A stretch of DNA of 64,000 nt from Pisolithus tinctorius (lineage: Eukaryota > Basidiomycota > Agaricomycetes > Boletales > Pisolithaceae), in the NCBI GenBank assembly GCA_024663395.1, contig JANFAH010000004.1:62001-126000 (forward strand). Direction: 5' to 3'. Made by a program: the position numbers and the translations under genes. The notes beneath the pieces were generated by a model, which worked only from the letters and a program-made list of their open reading frames with translations, was not told the DNA's origin and searched no databases. Position 1 is the first letter of the stretch. Each line of letters starts with the position of its first letter. Positions 47,716 through 58,969 of this stretch are shown here, piece after piece.

Positions 47716-50700
47716 ATGAACACTCGTAGGATAAGGCTGCTTGTCGTACAAGCCGTTCTTAACACTGAGAGGGGGCTCCAATCCGACGTTTTGAAAGAGT
47801 TCGTCGACGAAAACTTCGAATACGCCATTCTCTCTCATCGCTGGGGAGAGGAAGTCAGCTATGATGAGATGATCAGACTGAATACCATGCCGGAAGAGGA
47901 GAGGATCAAAGTTACGGAGCGCCAAGGCTACTGCAAGATTGTCCAGAGCTGCAAGCAGGCTAAGAAGGACGGCTTCAGACTACTGTGGGTTGATACGTGC
48001 TGTATCGACAGGCGCAGCAGTGCGGAACTATCCGAGGCGATCCGCTCGATGTATCGGTGGTATGAAAACTCGAAGAAGTGTTACGCGTACCTCCATGACG
48101 TCAAAAGGCCAACATTTCCTACAAAACAGGATATTGCGAGCTACGAAGATTCCAATGGATGGCCTGAGTGGTTTTCGCGCGGTTGGACACTCCAGGAGCT
48201 GATAGCCCCCAAAGACGTTCAGTTCTTCAATATGGATTGGGTGCCTCTGGGCAGAAAGCAAAACCATGCGTCCACTTTGCATAAAATTACACGAATCCCG
48301 GAGAATGTATTGAAGGGTGCCTTATCCCCGGGTCAGGTTTGCGTGGCCCAGGTAATGTCGTGGGCAGCTGATCGGAAAACGACTCGGGCTGAGGATCGGG
48401 CATATTCCTTGTTGGGACTATTTGGGGTAAACATGCCGATGCTATACGGGGAGGGCAGTAAGGCATTTCAGCGCCTACAGTTGGAAATCATCCGGGTATC
48501 GAACGACCAAAGCATCTTCGCTTGGGACCCTAATAGCAAAATCCGGCGGTCTGGATTGGTCCTGGCAGATGATCCGAGCTACTTTAAGGATTGTCATGAC
48601 GTCAGGATGGTAGGACCGGATGATTTCATCAAGTCTCTCAGACAACAACTTCATTTTGACAAGACTGCTAGCGCCGAAAAACTTCACAAGTACACTGTCA
48701 CCAACGGAGGCATCGAAATATGCTTGCCACTTACTCCATACCACGACTTTCCAACCATCTATAGAGCAACGTTGGCGTGCATGCAACGTCAGATTCTACT
48801 AACCATCGACTTGGAACGCCACGAGTCCAATTATTATAGATCTTTCGGTGCGACCAATGTTTCCCAGGAATCTCCAAAGTTTAGCGATCTCTATCTCGCC
48901 TGTCATCGGGACCCGAAATGCTGCAACATCACGCTTGACGAGAGGACAATGACTCACTACGGTTTTACTCGCTGTGGCGCCTTTCCCCCCGTCATCAATG
49001 GCGACTGTGTTGCACTGTCGTCGCTGACGAGTGATCTCATCGTCGTGGTCTACGCTGGTAACAAAGTCAAAGCTCGCTTCGCGGTTGGGCTTGGGTACTA
49101 CCTTGGCAAACAATGGGTGCATGTTGTGTGTGACGAGGCAGGGGACAGTAAGCCGGAGGACTATGCCAAGGAAGTCCATGCACAACTGTGGAACGCGCGT
49201 GAGAAGCCTGCTAGTCACATGCCTCATGAATCACATCGACTACTCTGGTCCCCTTTTAGAACGGAGGTCGACTGTTACATCAAGCATGCCCACCTGCCGC
49301 GGTCGATTTATGCTGCAAAAATCATTTATGGCGAATGGAAAGAAGGCTACACCACGGTCACTATCGACGTTGAACAATGCACCGGGTGCTGCTATGGGCC
49401 CTTCAAATGGAGGACCACTGCGGTCAGTTTTCCAAATGTCCTTTGTGTGGTTGTGGAACTGAGTGGTTACATTGTTATAGAACGCTACAGATTGTCTTTA
49501 CATGTCCGGTTTCTTGAAAATCGATAGTGCCTACAACCATGGACACTGGTTACTTGTTGATGGGGTTGAAGTACAGCTTCTCGAATGTATTTCCCAGAAG
49601 ATCGCAGTAAGTACCAATATATGTTTCCCTTCCGAAGTCCTGTTTAGCCTGACGGATGTAGCTTGGCGACTATGGCAATTGGGATCACGACAACGAACGC
49701 TTCAGACGTGATGGTAATATCTTCGAAGATATCCCTTCTCTGCCGGATCAACTCGGAATTGACACAGAGAATTCCGCTCATCGCCCAGTCGAGCGAATGA
49801 TCTCCGATGTTAATGGGACAGATGACGTCGTAAAAACATTCACTGGTTTATCCACTATCCCTGCTTTGGTATTGCGCCGACCGATCGGCTTGTCACTCCC
49901 AAACAGTCTACAGCTTGTTCAGCTCCTGAAGACCTTATCTACGCGCCTTGCGGACAAATACCTAGTGACGACAATCGTGTTATGCTCAGCGTTCAGTACA
50001 ACTGATTCCAGCAGTGAGCGGGCTGAGAAGAATAAGCCAGCTGAGAGCAGGCCCTCTGGGACTCGTGAGTTCTGTTCCCTGAGATAGTCTGTTGTTCCGA
50101 ACCTAATTGTTAGAGTCCCCGTCTACAAAATCACGCAACATCGCCGTCTTGTATGGCATTGCCCAGCCCCAGGTATGGCGTCGAGACACAGCCGATAACG
50201 AGAGGAAGGAATCGTTTGAAGAAATTCGGTGAATTTGTGGCATGTAATGGTCCTCCCGTTATGGAGCAGCTCATGCTACTTCCGTAATCCAGTGAACAAT
50301 TCCATGCTCTACTGAACTCGGTACGTTTTCCCGGAAACCACTCGACGGTGAGTATTTTCTTTCTTTTTCTCGGAAGGTGAGCTTATCATAGAGGTATCGA
50401 CAGGCTGGCAAGTCGGGTGCCGAGGCTAAGAAGTTTTTCTCGGATGTGTTCGGTGTTGAGTATTTGCGAAGCTATGTGAGACCGCCTTGGCTTCTCGAGT
50501 GTCTCACATGCTTACCCCGCATTGAACATTAGGTTGGTGATATCACTTTCGAGGAGTTCACATCGATTTTAGAACGTCATTCAAGCCGCGGACCATCAAC
50601 GCCAAAAGGTGAGATCCACGTACTATACTCTTCCAGGCGCTAATCACTCGACTTATTATAAGATACACCCCCGGCAAAGTGGGGTAATCTGGCTGATAAC

Positions 50701-51687
50701 TTCGAGGCAGTGCAGGATCCACACGTTGACGCTGTGGTAGAGAAAATGCTAAAGGTTATGCGAAGGGAGAGGCCAAATCTTGAACCTTCCAACAGGGAAA
50801 AAATAAAGCGGGAGGCGGTATCAATATCACAAACTCTTGGATTTAGGGTTTGAGTTTGTAATGCGAACCAATCTGATTTTTGCTAACACTTCCGAAAACA
50901 GGTGCTTAAGGAATTCGTCGCTGCCGATGCACGCCTGCACTGTAGTTCAGCGTGAGTACTTTCATCCTATCTTGTCTACCACTTTGCAATTGTTGCTTGT
51001 TAGGGCACATGGCAAGGCAACATGCAACGTTGACTATGACCGGTAGGTGCCGCATTTAAGTCGAGCAGTCTATCGCTGACGCTGTTTCAAGCTACACCGC
51101 AGGTATCAGTTCAGGGTTACAACAAATAGAATCCTCCCAGGCGAAACTCGATGCGACGAGCGACGAGGACGAAAAACGAGCACTCGCGGAAGATATCACG
51201 GGAAAGGCGAGAATGATATCAAGACAGTTCTTCTGAGCTGAAAGTTCCTGTCTTTTAGATTCTATGGCTGTGCTGGCTGGGTATTTTTCTAGAAGTGGGT
51301 CACGTGCCAAAGAAGGCAAGCTACCCCAAGCTGCCTTTATAAACGTTACTTGATATCGATCAGGTTATCGATCGTATTGTAAGAGACAAAAAGGCGTCTT
51401 ACCAAGTGGCGGAGACGCGAGGGCGGGTATGTGACCCTGCAAATGTTACAAAGGGAGTTTGTTATACCTTTTGCACCGCTGTTTCCAGGCCCTGCATGAA
51501 ATCATAGAGATATTCCAAGAAGCACTCGCTGAACCTGTAAAAGACGATCAGGCTCACTTGCGGCGGTGGGTGTTGTGATGTAATGTGGTGGCGACTGCAA
51601 TGCTGAGAGTACCTGCGTTACTAAATCAGGATCATGGCCGATGCAGAAGCAGGCACTTCGAAATACGACTTGCTGCATTCTCGCTGA
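47716..51687 (+). CDS. HET-B: HET-domain protein with DnaJ-X-like C-terminus (paralogue of HET-A)
   Basis: Same architecture and introns as HET-A. Starts MNTRRIRLL; HET motifs YAILSHRWG, GFRLLWVDTCCID and GWTLQELIAP are present. The exon before the first intron ends at GCG/GTCAGT and continues after GTTATAG. C-terminal exons read DEDEKRALAEDITGK, ILWLCWLGIFLEV and ALHEIIEIF. Differences: one intron has a GC donor (51207-51208) where HET-A has GT, and the last exon carries an inserted base, so it stops at TGA 51685-51687 and loses about 20 C-terminal residues present in HET-A. HET core motifs are intact, so a functional death-effector domain is plausible. Convergent with ABC-C, about 500 bp apart. 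Confidence 0.82.
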
Positions 51688-52189
51688 GCTGATTTCTGGA
51701 GGTCACAAGACAGTAGAATTACCGCAGACACGTGGTAAGTGTACAGAGGGCACTCTGTCCACTCTTACCATTGGAGTTCTTTGTGATAAATTGCGAAGAA
51801 ACTCACGTACTCCTCCAGCTGTGCCTTTTTGTATTGTCTTCGCATTCTTTTTCTTCTGCCGTTTTCCCTCGTTATCTCTACATATGTTTCGTTACCCCGG
51901 TCCACGTCCGCTGCCGTTTTACATTCGTTACAAAACATAGTTGTACTTCGAAGGCCCTCACATTCAGTGTTACTTTCCCTGATGGGGATGCTTCGTGCAC
52001 CAAGTAGTCGAATTATGTGTTTTAATTACGGCGGGAACCGATGGTTGCAAGATGGTGTGCATCCCCGTAGGAATAACTTTGTGAACCACAATCCTTCGAA
52101 TCAGCCGTTTAGCAGGAGAGGCACTGAGTTGTTCAAGACTTCAATGTTTAGCCTGAGAACAGTGATGGTAGGAAATAAGCTAGCGAAGA
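51688..52189. other. Spacer between HET-B and ABC-C containing the Helitron empty site
   Basis: No gene seen. 51690-52085 matches the HET-A 3' flank; 52095-52189 matches the ABC-B 3' flank (GACTTCAATGTTTAGCCTGAG and its counterpart at 37018). The stretch CACAATCCTTCGAATCAG (52087-52104) is the uninterrupted counterpart of the Helitron target in block 1. Confidence 0.75.
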
Positions 52190-55100
52190 TTACGACTGCT
52201 GCGCTTCCCGGGCCTCTTTCATCTCTCTCAGGATGGCGGCCTCTATCTCAGCGTATGATTCGCTATTGAGACACATCTCCCTGAAGACGCCACCATCTTT
52301 CTGCATCAAATTCAATGGTGTATCGAGCTCGGCAACCTTGGAAGCCATTATTCAACTAATGATGGGTTGTGAATGAAATAATTCACCTGTCCGTCTTCCA
52401 AGACGATGACACGATCGTAGTCAACTACGGTGCTCAGCCTATGTGCGACTGCGACCACAGGCACTTAGCATATCATCAGCGGATAAAAGGTGCGGTAATG
52501 GGCACTTGCCATTAATAAGCAGAGATTTCCTAAACTCTTCGCGAAGAATTTTTTGTATTGCTGCGTCGGTAGCGAAGTCGACGTTACTCGTCGCCTCGTC
52601 AAGGATAACGATAGGATCTCGTCTAAGCAAAGCGCGGGCCATAGCAATAAGTTGCCGTTCGCCAACCGAAAAGTTGGCTCCCGCAGGAGCGACTTGGGTA
52701 TCCAACGAGATGGAACCGTGCCAGGCGTGGTTAACTCTGCGAAGGGCATCGAGACAGTCATCGTCTCCATACTCATCTGTGATTGAATCAGTACTGCGTT
52801 TTGGTACAAGAAATTTACCACGGACGGAACGGGTCTACATTCTCCCGTAGTGTCCCGGAAAACAACCCGGCGTCCTAAATACGATTAAGCGTGATCAATT
52901 CTTAGAACGTTGCTAGTACCTCGGGGATATAAGTCTGAAAAGTGTCATTGAGCATGGGCCTTATCACTGACACGGAAAGCTCACTATGTGAGATCTCAGA
53001 TCACGAATTCCAATCTCTGAAATATCAATTCCGCCTATCGCGACGCGACCGCCCACAGGATTGATCTAGGTCAGCAGTCAGCATCCAAAAATGGAAAAAT
53101 CAAGCGACTCTTACGAATCGTAGCATACTGTTGATCAGCGTGGACCTCCCACTTCCCGTTCGCCCAACAATAGCAATGCGTTCAGGTGCATTCAAGGTGA
53201 ACGTGACGTCCTTAAGCACGGGCTCTGAGCACGATGGATATTTGACGAAGAGATTCTGCACAGACAGGTTGGATAGCAGATACGGAGATCTGTTGGATTG
53301 ATCGACAGCTGGGGGATCGTTGGGTATGTTCAAGTATTCCGCCACCCGCTCTATAGCACTGTTGCAGGAAAATGTGAGATACAACGGAAAGATAGGGGTT
53401 GCAAGTTACTTTAATTCAAGCTGGAGAGACGCCCCAAACCGGCAAACGAGATACATGCTCAGGGTGAAAAGCATTGCACTAGTCGTACAGAGACCAGCTG
53501 TTCCTGCATCGACGCTCTCAGATAACGCGAGGATCGTGGTCGCTAACACCGCGCAGGCCCCAAGAACATCATAATTAAAGAGTAGCCATCGGTTTGTCAT
53601 CCAGGAGTTGTAGTACATCTTAAAGGTGCGATCAGGTAGTTGTAATGACTCGGAGTCGAGAAACAAAACCTTGTTGGCAACATCCACCTTCCGATGGTAT
53701 TCTTCCAGGAAGCGACGTGTAGATCTGAACGCTTGTATAGTCACGATACCGTCCAAAAGCTCCCCAAAGGCAGAAAAGATAGGGGGCCGGGAGGTTGATT
53801 CCATTCGAAGCAATTTCCGGTTGACAGTTAAATATTGTGTCCCGACGAAACCATAGCCGAAGAGGATAAATATTGCTGGAATGACGAAAGCAGGAAAGAA
53901 TACCCTAAAAGCGAATGTGGTTAATCACGTTGAGTTTTGCCTGTCATCACGATTGCTACGCACAGGACAGTGATAGCAGCTGCAACGAAGTTGACAGAAG
54001 CACTGCTAACGGTAGCCACATCATTAGAGAGGTTAACGTCAATCGCCCGCATATCTTTGCTAAAGCGGTCTAGAATTTGACCTGCAGGCAATGACAGTGA
54101 GACATGCGTTCGAAAGGGGGGGGGGGGGGCTCCTTGCCTCTGGGTGTTGTATCATGCCAGGGTAGGGATGCGTGGACGACACCTTCCAGTAGGAGAGAGA
54201 ATAGCGAACGTGATGCTTTTTGAGCTGCGGCATACAACACTATGATTGACAAAACGCTCAAAACAGTCATGATGAAAGCAATTAGTGCATAAATCACGAC
54301 ATAGAAGAGTGGGCGGTGGTTCGCGTCGGGAAGGAACCCTAAGATCTGTTGGCAGGTGTTGCTGACTGGATCGAGGAAGGCTCTCTTGCTCAAATTGTAC
54401 CACACCGAAGAGCCTACCTGGTTATTACCATAAGCTTGTCCCCATTCCTGCGTGTCCGAGTCAGTATTGAGATCTGAATGAAGAACAATGCGAACCCGTA
54501 TCCAAAGTTTCTCAGCCACGCCTATACCCTGTGACATCACGACCAAAAAAACGAAAGTCATCCGCATCCAGCGAGGTCTACTCTAGCTTTAGTGTTCCGA
54601 CCAGAACAGCAGTTAATCACGTACGACTTTTGGCCGTAGGTCTTATAGGGGGAGAATTCAACACCTTCTGGGCTCTCGTCCGGTATCTGCACCCTGGCAC
54701 TTTCACCGCTTGTTCGTTGGTGTATTCGGACGCCCTGAGCCTTTCGTGCCGAATGAGTTTGACAGGTAGACGAGTCTTTTCTCTTAGATCCCCTACAGAA
54801 CTCTGGGTGATGATCTGACCATCTTGCATGCAAACCATATAGTTTGCCTTCGGTAGAACTAGCTCAACGTAATGAGTAACGAGGATCTGCAAAAAAATTT
54901 TCAATGGATGTAAGTTAGCCCTCCTCGCGTGCTTACCACTGTACGGCCTTCCAAAAGCGGCCCACAAAACAGTCGCTCGTACAGATAGCGCGATGTCTGG
55001 GTGTCCTGTAGGAGGCTTAAGTGGGCGAGCAGAGTTGAGAAAGGATATCGTTTGATACTTACGATCGCGCTGAAGGGATCGTCCAGCAAAACGTACTGGG

Positions 55101-58100
55101 TTTGAGCATAGACTGCCCGTGCCAGGGCAATTCTGCATGAGAGATTTCAGCCAAGATAACAGCCGCCGACCCAAGTAACCAGCATACCGAGCCTTCTGTC
55201 CACCTGATAGGTTCACACCCCTTTATGTCACAAGCGAGTCAATGTGGTACGGGTTCGAATGCATAAGTCGACCTACCTATCACCGACTTGTGTTTGGTCG
55301 CCCTCCGGCAACTGGTTAAGATCGGGACGCAACGCACAGCGCTCCACGACATCATCATACCTCCCTTCGTCATATTGGGATCCGAACAAGATGTTCTCCT
55401 TGATTGTTCCACTGTGCAGCCACGGAGTCTGAGCAGCATACGAAATTGCCGCTAAATTAGGAGATCCGCCCGCGTTAGACATATCCCTGGGCTTCACCAG
55501 TCTTCCCTCGATCATTTTCATTTGCCCCAATAACGCCAACTGAATACCTGGTATTCAGAAACTATTCATGCACCCTAATCAATACCTACCAGCAGTGCAG
55601 TCTTGCCACACCCTGTGGGTCCCGTAACGAGTGATAGCTTGCCCTTGGGGAAACATACGCTAATATCCCTTAATTCGAAGCGGTTCTCATCCGTCAATAC
55701 GTTTTGCCCTGGACCTGGACCAACCAAAGGGCTAGTTTCGTTTCCTCTGGTCGACACAGTCGGTTGCAGGGCATGAGGTTCTGGCGATGGATTTATGGTT
55801 TCATTTGAAACCTTCCTCCACTTAAAGCGGCCCTTGCAGACGGCAATGGTATCGCCAGTCTCTACGGAACACCCGCTGGGTGAAGATACATGATCAGACA
55901 ATTCCTCCTCCTTGAGGAACGCTTCAATACGCTCGAGAGACAGACGGGCCTATAAGCTCCGGTAAGCCGGCTCAAACAGAAGCGGTCAATGTTAGGGTAT
56001 ACCTCGAAAACTTGCACAAGAAAATTGGGAAAGACATTTAGGGGTTGTCTACAGGTGAAAGTCAGAAGCCCAATCGAATCGCTGAAGCAGAGATTGCACA
56101 CCGGAGCATGCCCATCAAAGCAATAGTCTGCATGAAACAGTCAACTCGTGCTAAGACATAGGTATATCTAGTCTTACCGTAAACGCAACAGAAGGTGTTA
56201 ATTGATAACCTTGGTCGACATAAACAAACAAAGAGATGACGGATACTAGGACAGGAGCTGCTGTCCAAACTGTGGCAGACAGCACAGACTTCATCCGGAC
56301 TGGCCATGCAATAGGTTAGCTCATACAACCTGGTATCATGGCAGAAACCAACATCGCTCTAACAAATCCATCTCCACGCATCGGCCATCTTGGACTCGTT
56401 TAATCCAATGATCTTCCAATGAAAAGAACTTGATGAACCGGACGGCATTGATCAGCTCATAGAGCACCGACATACGGCGATCACGGGACGCCGAAAGTTC
56501 TCTTCGGGAACAAACCTGCTGCTGTGCGATGCAAATATGAAGTGCCCAGGCACCAAGCATAACAACAAGACCTGCATATGCTGCAGGACCCAAAAGCCTA
56601 GGGTGCAAGTAAATTAACTGGAAGACCGTCAAATATAAAGAAGAACACACATGTACAACCCAACGCACGCAAGGACGGTTTCCAAAGGACCTTTCAATGA
56701 CCTTTTACGACATGTGCTATTTCAAGGCGAGGTTCGACATACCTCCGTAAAGAAGATAAGCGCTCGCAACGATCGCGGAAACCTTGCTGGCATCTATCGC
56801 CATCAAACTGACGATCTTCCCATCACTTGCTTCTCGTTTGGGATGATTGGAGTCGGGCAAGGCCACGGCAGGACCAGTCTCAAATGCCGGCTCTTGCATT
56901 GTGACACCTGTTCGCTTGAGTGCCTTGTCATAGATCGCATTCATGAGCTGAGTGCTAACACGGACTGAGGCACGTCTGCCGAAAAAAAGGTGTTGGGCGT
57001 CAGCTTCCCCCTGCAACGGTGAATTATAGTTTGTAATGAGACGACACGGAGGACGATCCAACGTGCCTTCATCACAGCACAAACAAATCCAATCAACGCC
57101 AGTGCATAGGCGTTCGAGCGACCTTCTCGGGTAGGGTTCTCAATCAGATTTAAAATTTGACTGAGGGTACGCACTTCAGAGCGGCATAGCCGACCGTGAA
57201 CTGTAGTACTCACTATAGGAAATAGGGTGCAGCATAACTCAGTAACACGGTGACCATAGTGAGGAAGACGTCAAGACTGCAAAAATCAGCATATTTCATC
57301 TTGTGTACCACGGAACAACGAACCACAGGTCATTGAAGTTGGCGACCCACAATCGTCGGCCAGTGTTTCGCCTCTGCAAGTTACTCAGAAACATGTACAA
57401 TGTTTGCATTGAATCAAACTTACTTGGTGTCCCTGAATTTAGCAAAGATGAATTCGGACTGCATAGCCGGCGTTAGATCCCAAACATCTTCGGGTTTCAT
57501 CTCCCTAGTGTTTCCAATCTTGATGAGGGGGTATACCCAACTATAGGTGGCCCACTCAAAGATACTGGCGTAATCCTCGGGTGAGCGCCGGACATACTGT
57601 TGGCAACCAAAGTCAGCTTTCTGATGCCGGCTGGATATCACTCACGATTTCCCGCAGAAGGTCGTCAGGTGGAATTGCCAGTGGCATGGTACATATGACC
57701 CCCAGACCTGCAGTGACCGCCATGAGATCGAGGGACATGCCGATCCATTCTAGATTCGTGACAGAAGCAGTTCCAATGTAGTAGAGATAGGTGGAAATCC
57801 CGACACGGATGACACCGAAGCCGAGAAGAATGGTATAAAGGACAAAAAGATCGATATACGCGGTATATCTCGGACAAACTGCGGGCTTCAGAAGATTGTA
57901 GAGCCACATTACGCCGATCATGATGGAAGAGATTGCGGTTCGGAAGTCGTCCTGGTCCGAGACCAAGTGATATATGCCAAGGGCTATCCACGCAAAGACT
58001 TGAAGCAGAGCAATAAAAGTAAGAAAGTAGGAGACGCCAGTAGCAAAAGAACCATCTGGGCCGACTATCACCTTGGTTGTTGTGTTGAGACTGAGCGGGG

Positions 58101-58152
58101 TTCGAAGGCGGTCCAGGTAAGACTGCGTTCCAGAATGACTGCATGCAAGCAT
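52190..58152 (-). CDS. ABC-C: full-length ABCC (MRP-type) transporter with altered N-terminus
   Basis: Stop at 52192-52190. Domains as in ABC-B. NBD1: [11 protein letters not shown]-loop [30 protein letters not shown]2: GRTGSGRST (Arg codon 53147-53145 in place of Lys), [22 protein letters not shown]. One extra base in a T-rich stretch near 58013-58029 shifts frame inside TMD0 helix 1: the ATG at 58159 matches ABC-B's start but runs out of frame, whereas the ATG at 58152 is in frame with the transmembrane part and gives a different first 45 residues or so. A GC donor (54137-54136) replaces the GT of ABC-B, followed in the intron by a 14-base homopolymer. Likely still full-length. Role inferred from the ABCC family: ATP-driven export of conjugates. 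Confidence 0.85.
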
Positions 58153-58578
58153 GGGACATGTCTGAAGATCTGAAGGATGGAAACCGCTACAACCGGAAAA
58201 ACTGGCTGTCGAGGGTCACCGCACGTGTATGTATCCAGCGCCTATCGAGCGGTTAAATTGTCAATCAGAGCCTTCAACCCTCCGATTTCGCATGCCGTAC
58301 TCGTGAAACTGGCCCATCTTTATGACGTTACATTTTGTACAAAACTTATTTGACGTCGGGAATAAACAACTAGTGCCGGGAATTTACTGTTTGTGCGGGA
58401 CAAATAAAGTTTCATGTGCGGGACAAACGAAATTTTGTGTCCCGCAACCAACATTGATTATGTAAGCACACATCGCACCACACCTTACCATTGAATGTTT
58501 ATTGCCTATGACCCATGAAGATAAGCTACTAGTATTGCATAAATAAATTGTTACATTTTACTAGAAGAAGAAAAATGT
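58153..58578. repeat. ABC-C 5' flank and a block of short direct and inverted repeats
   Basis: 58160-58330 matches the ABC-B 5' flank. Beyond it, TGTGCGGGACAAA is repeated at 58392-58404 and 58415-58427, and GCGGGACA (58418-58425) pairs with TGTCCCGC (58438-58445) as a hairpin. No coding sequence seen. This marks the end of the duplicated block and could be a decayed transposon terminus. Confidence 0.5.
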
Positions 58579-58740
58579 AAAAAAGTTCTAACAAAATGTG
58601 CCTGCAAAGTCTAGTGAAGGTGTGCAGCATTTGTGCTACCAGGGGATTCGAACCACAGCCTGTAGTCATGTGATGGCAGGTCCTGCACTGTATCGCAACA
58701 GGGGCCACACACCTAACCACTAGACCATTTGGACAACCTT
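58579..58740 (-). mobile_element. tRNA-derived SINE-like unit
   Basis: On the minus strand: an A-box-like TGGTCTAGTGGTTAGGT (58727-58711), a perfect B box GGTTCGAATCC (58654-58644) 56 nt later, and a T6 run (58584-58579) that could end a Pol III transcript of about 160 nt. The acceptor and T stems pair poorly, so it is not a working tRNA gene. The tRNA-like head plus unrelated tail is SINE-like; copy number cannot be judged here. Confidence 0.5.
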
Positions 58741-58969
58741 TATGTACACATATCACAGCTAAATATACCCTACATAAAATTCTCAGGGCTCTGTGTGTAT
58801 GTCGCCTGATGCCTGACTATACATGTGAAGTTAGCGACACACAAGCCATTTTTAACACTGAAAGTTTTATATTAAATGGCGACTATATAAGGCTATTTAC
58901 TATTGCAATAGACATGCACCTTCGCAGCATGGTATGATCTGTGTGTGTATGTAGCATGAAAAAGGATCG
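58741..58969. other. AT-rich intergenic stretch
   Basis: No gene or clear repeat seen. Confidence 0.4.

Larger units (their letters stand above)
43706..58330. repeat. Segmental duplication block 2: NFX1-B, HET-B, ABC-C
   Basis: Parallel to block 1 but shorter. NFX1-B and its 3' flank match block 1 up to 14608, and the next base onward matches from 22037 (HET-A 5' flank), so the counterpart of ABC-A is absent. HET-B and ABC-C then follow without the Helitron. Confidence 0.85.

Noticed and set aside
58644..58727. Functional tRNA gene on the minus strand
   Set aside because: The B box is perfect, but the acceptor stem does not pair and only about three of five T-stem pairs form; SINE-like or pseudogene fits better.
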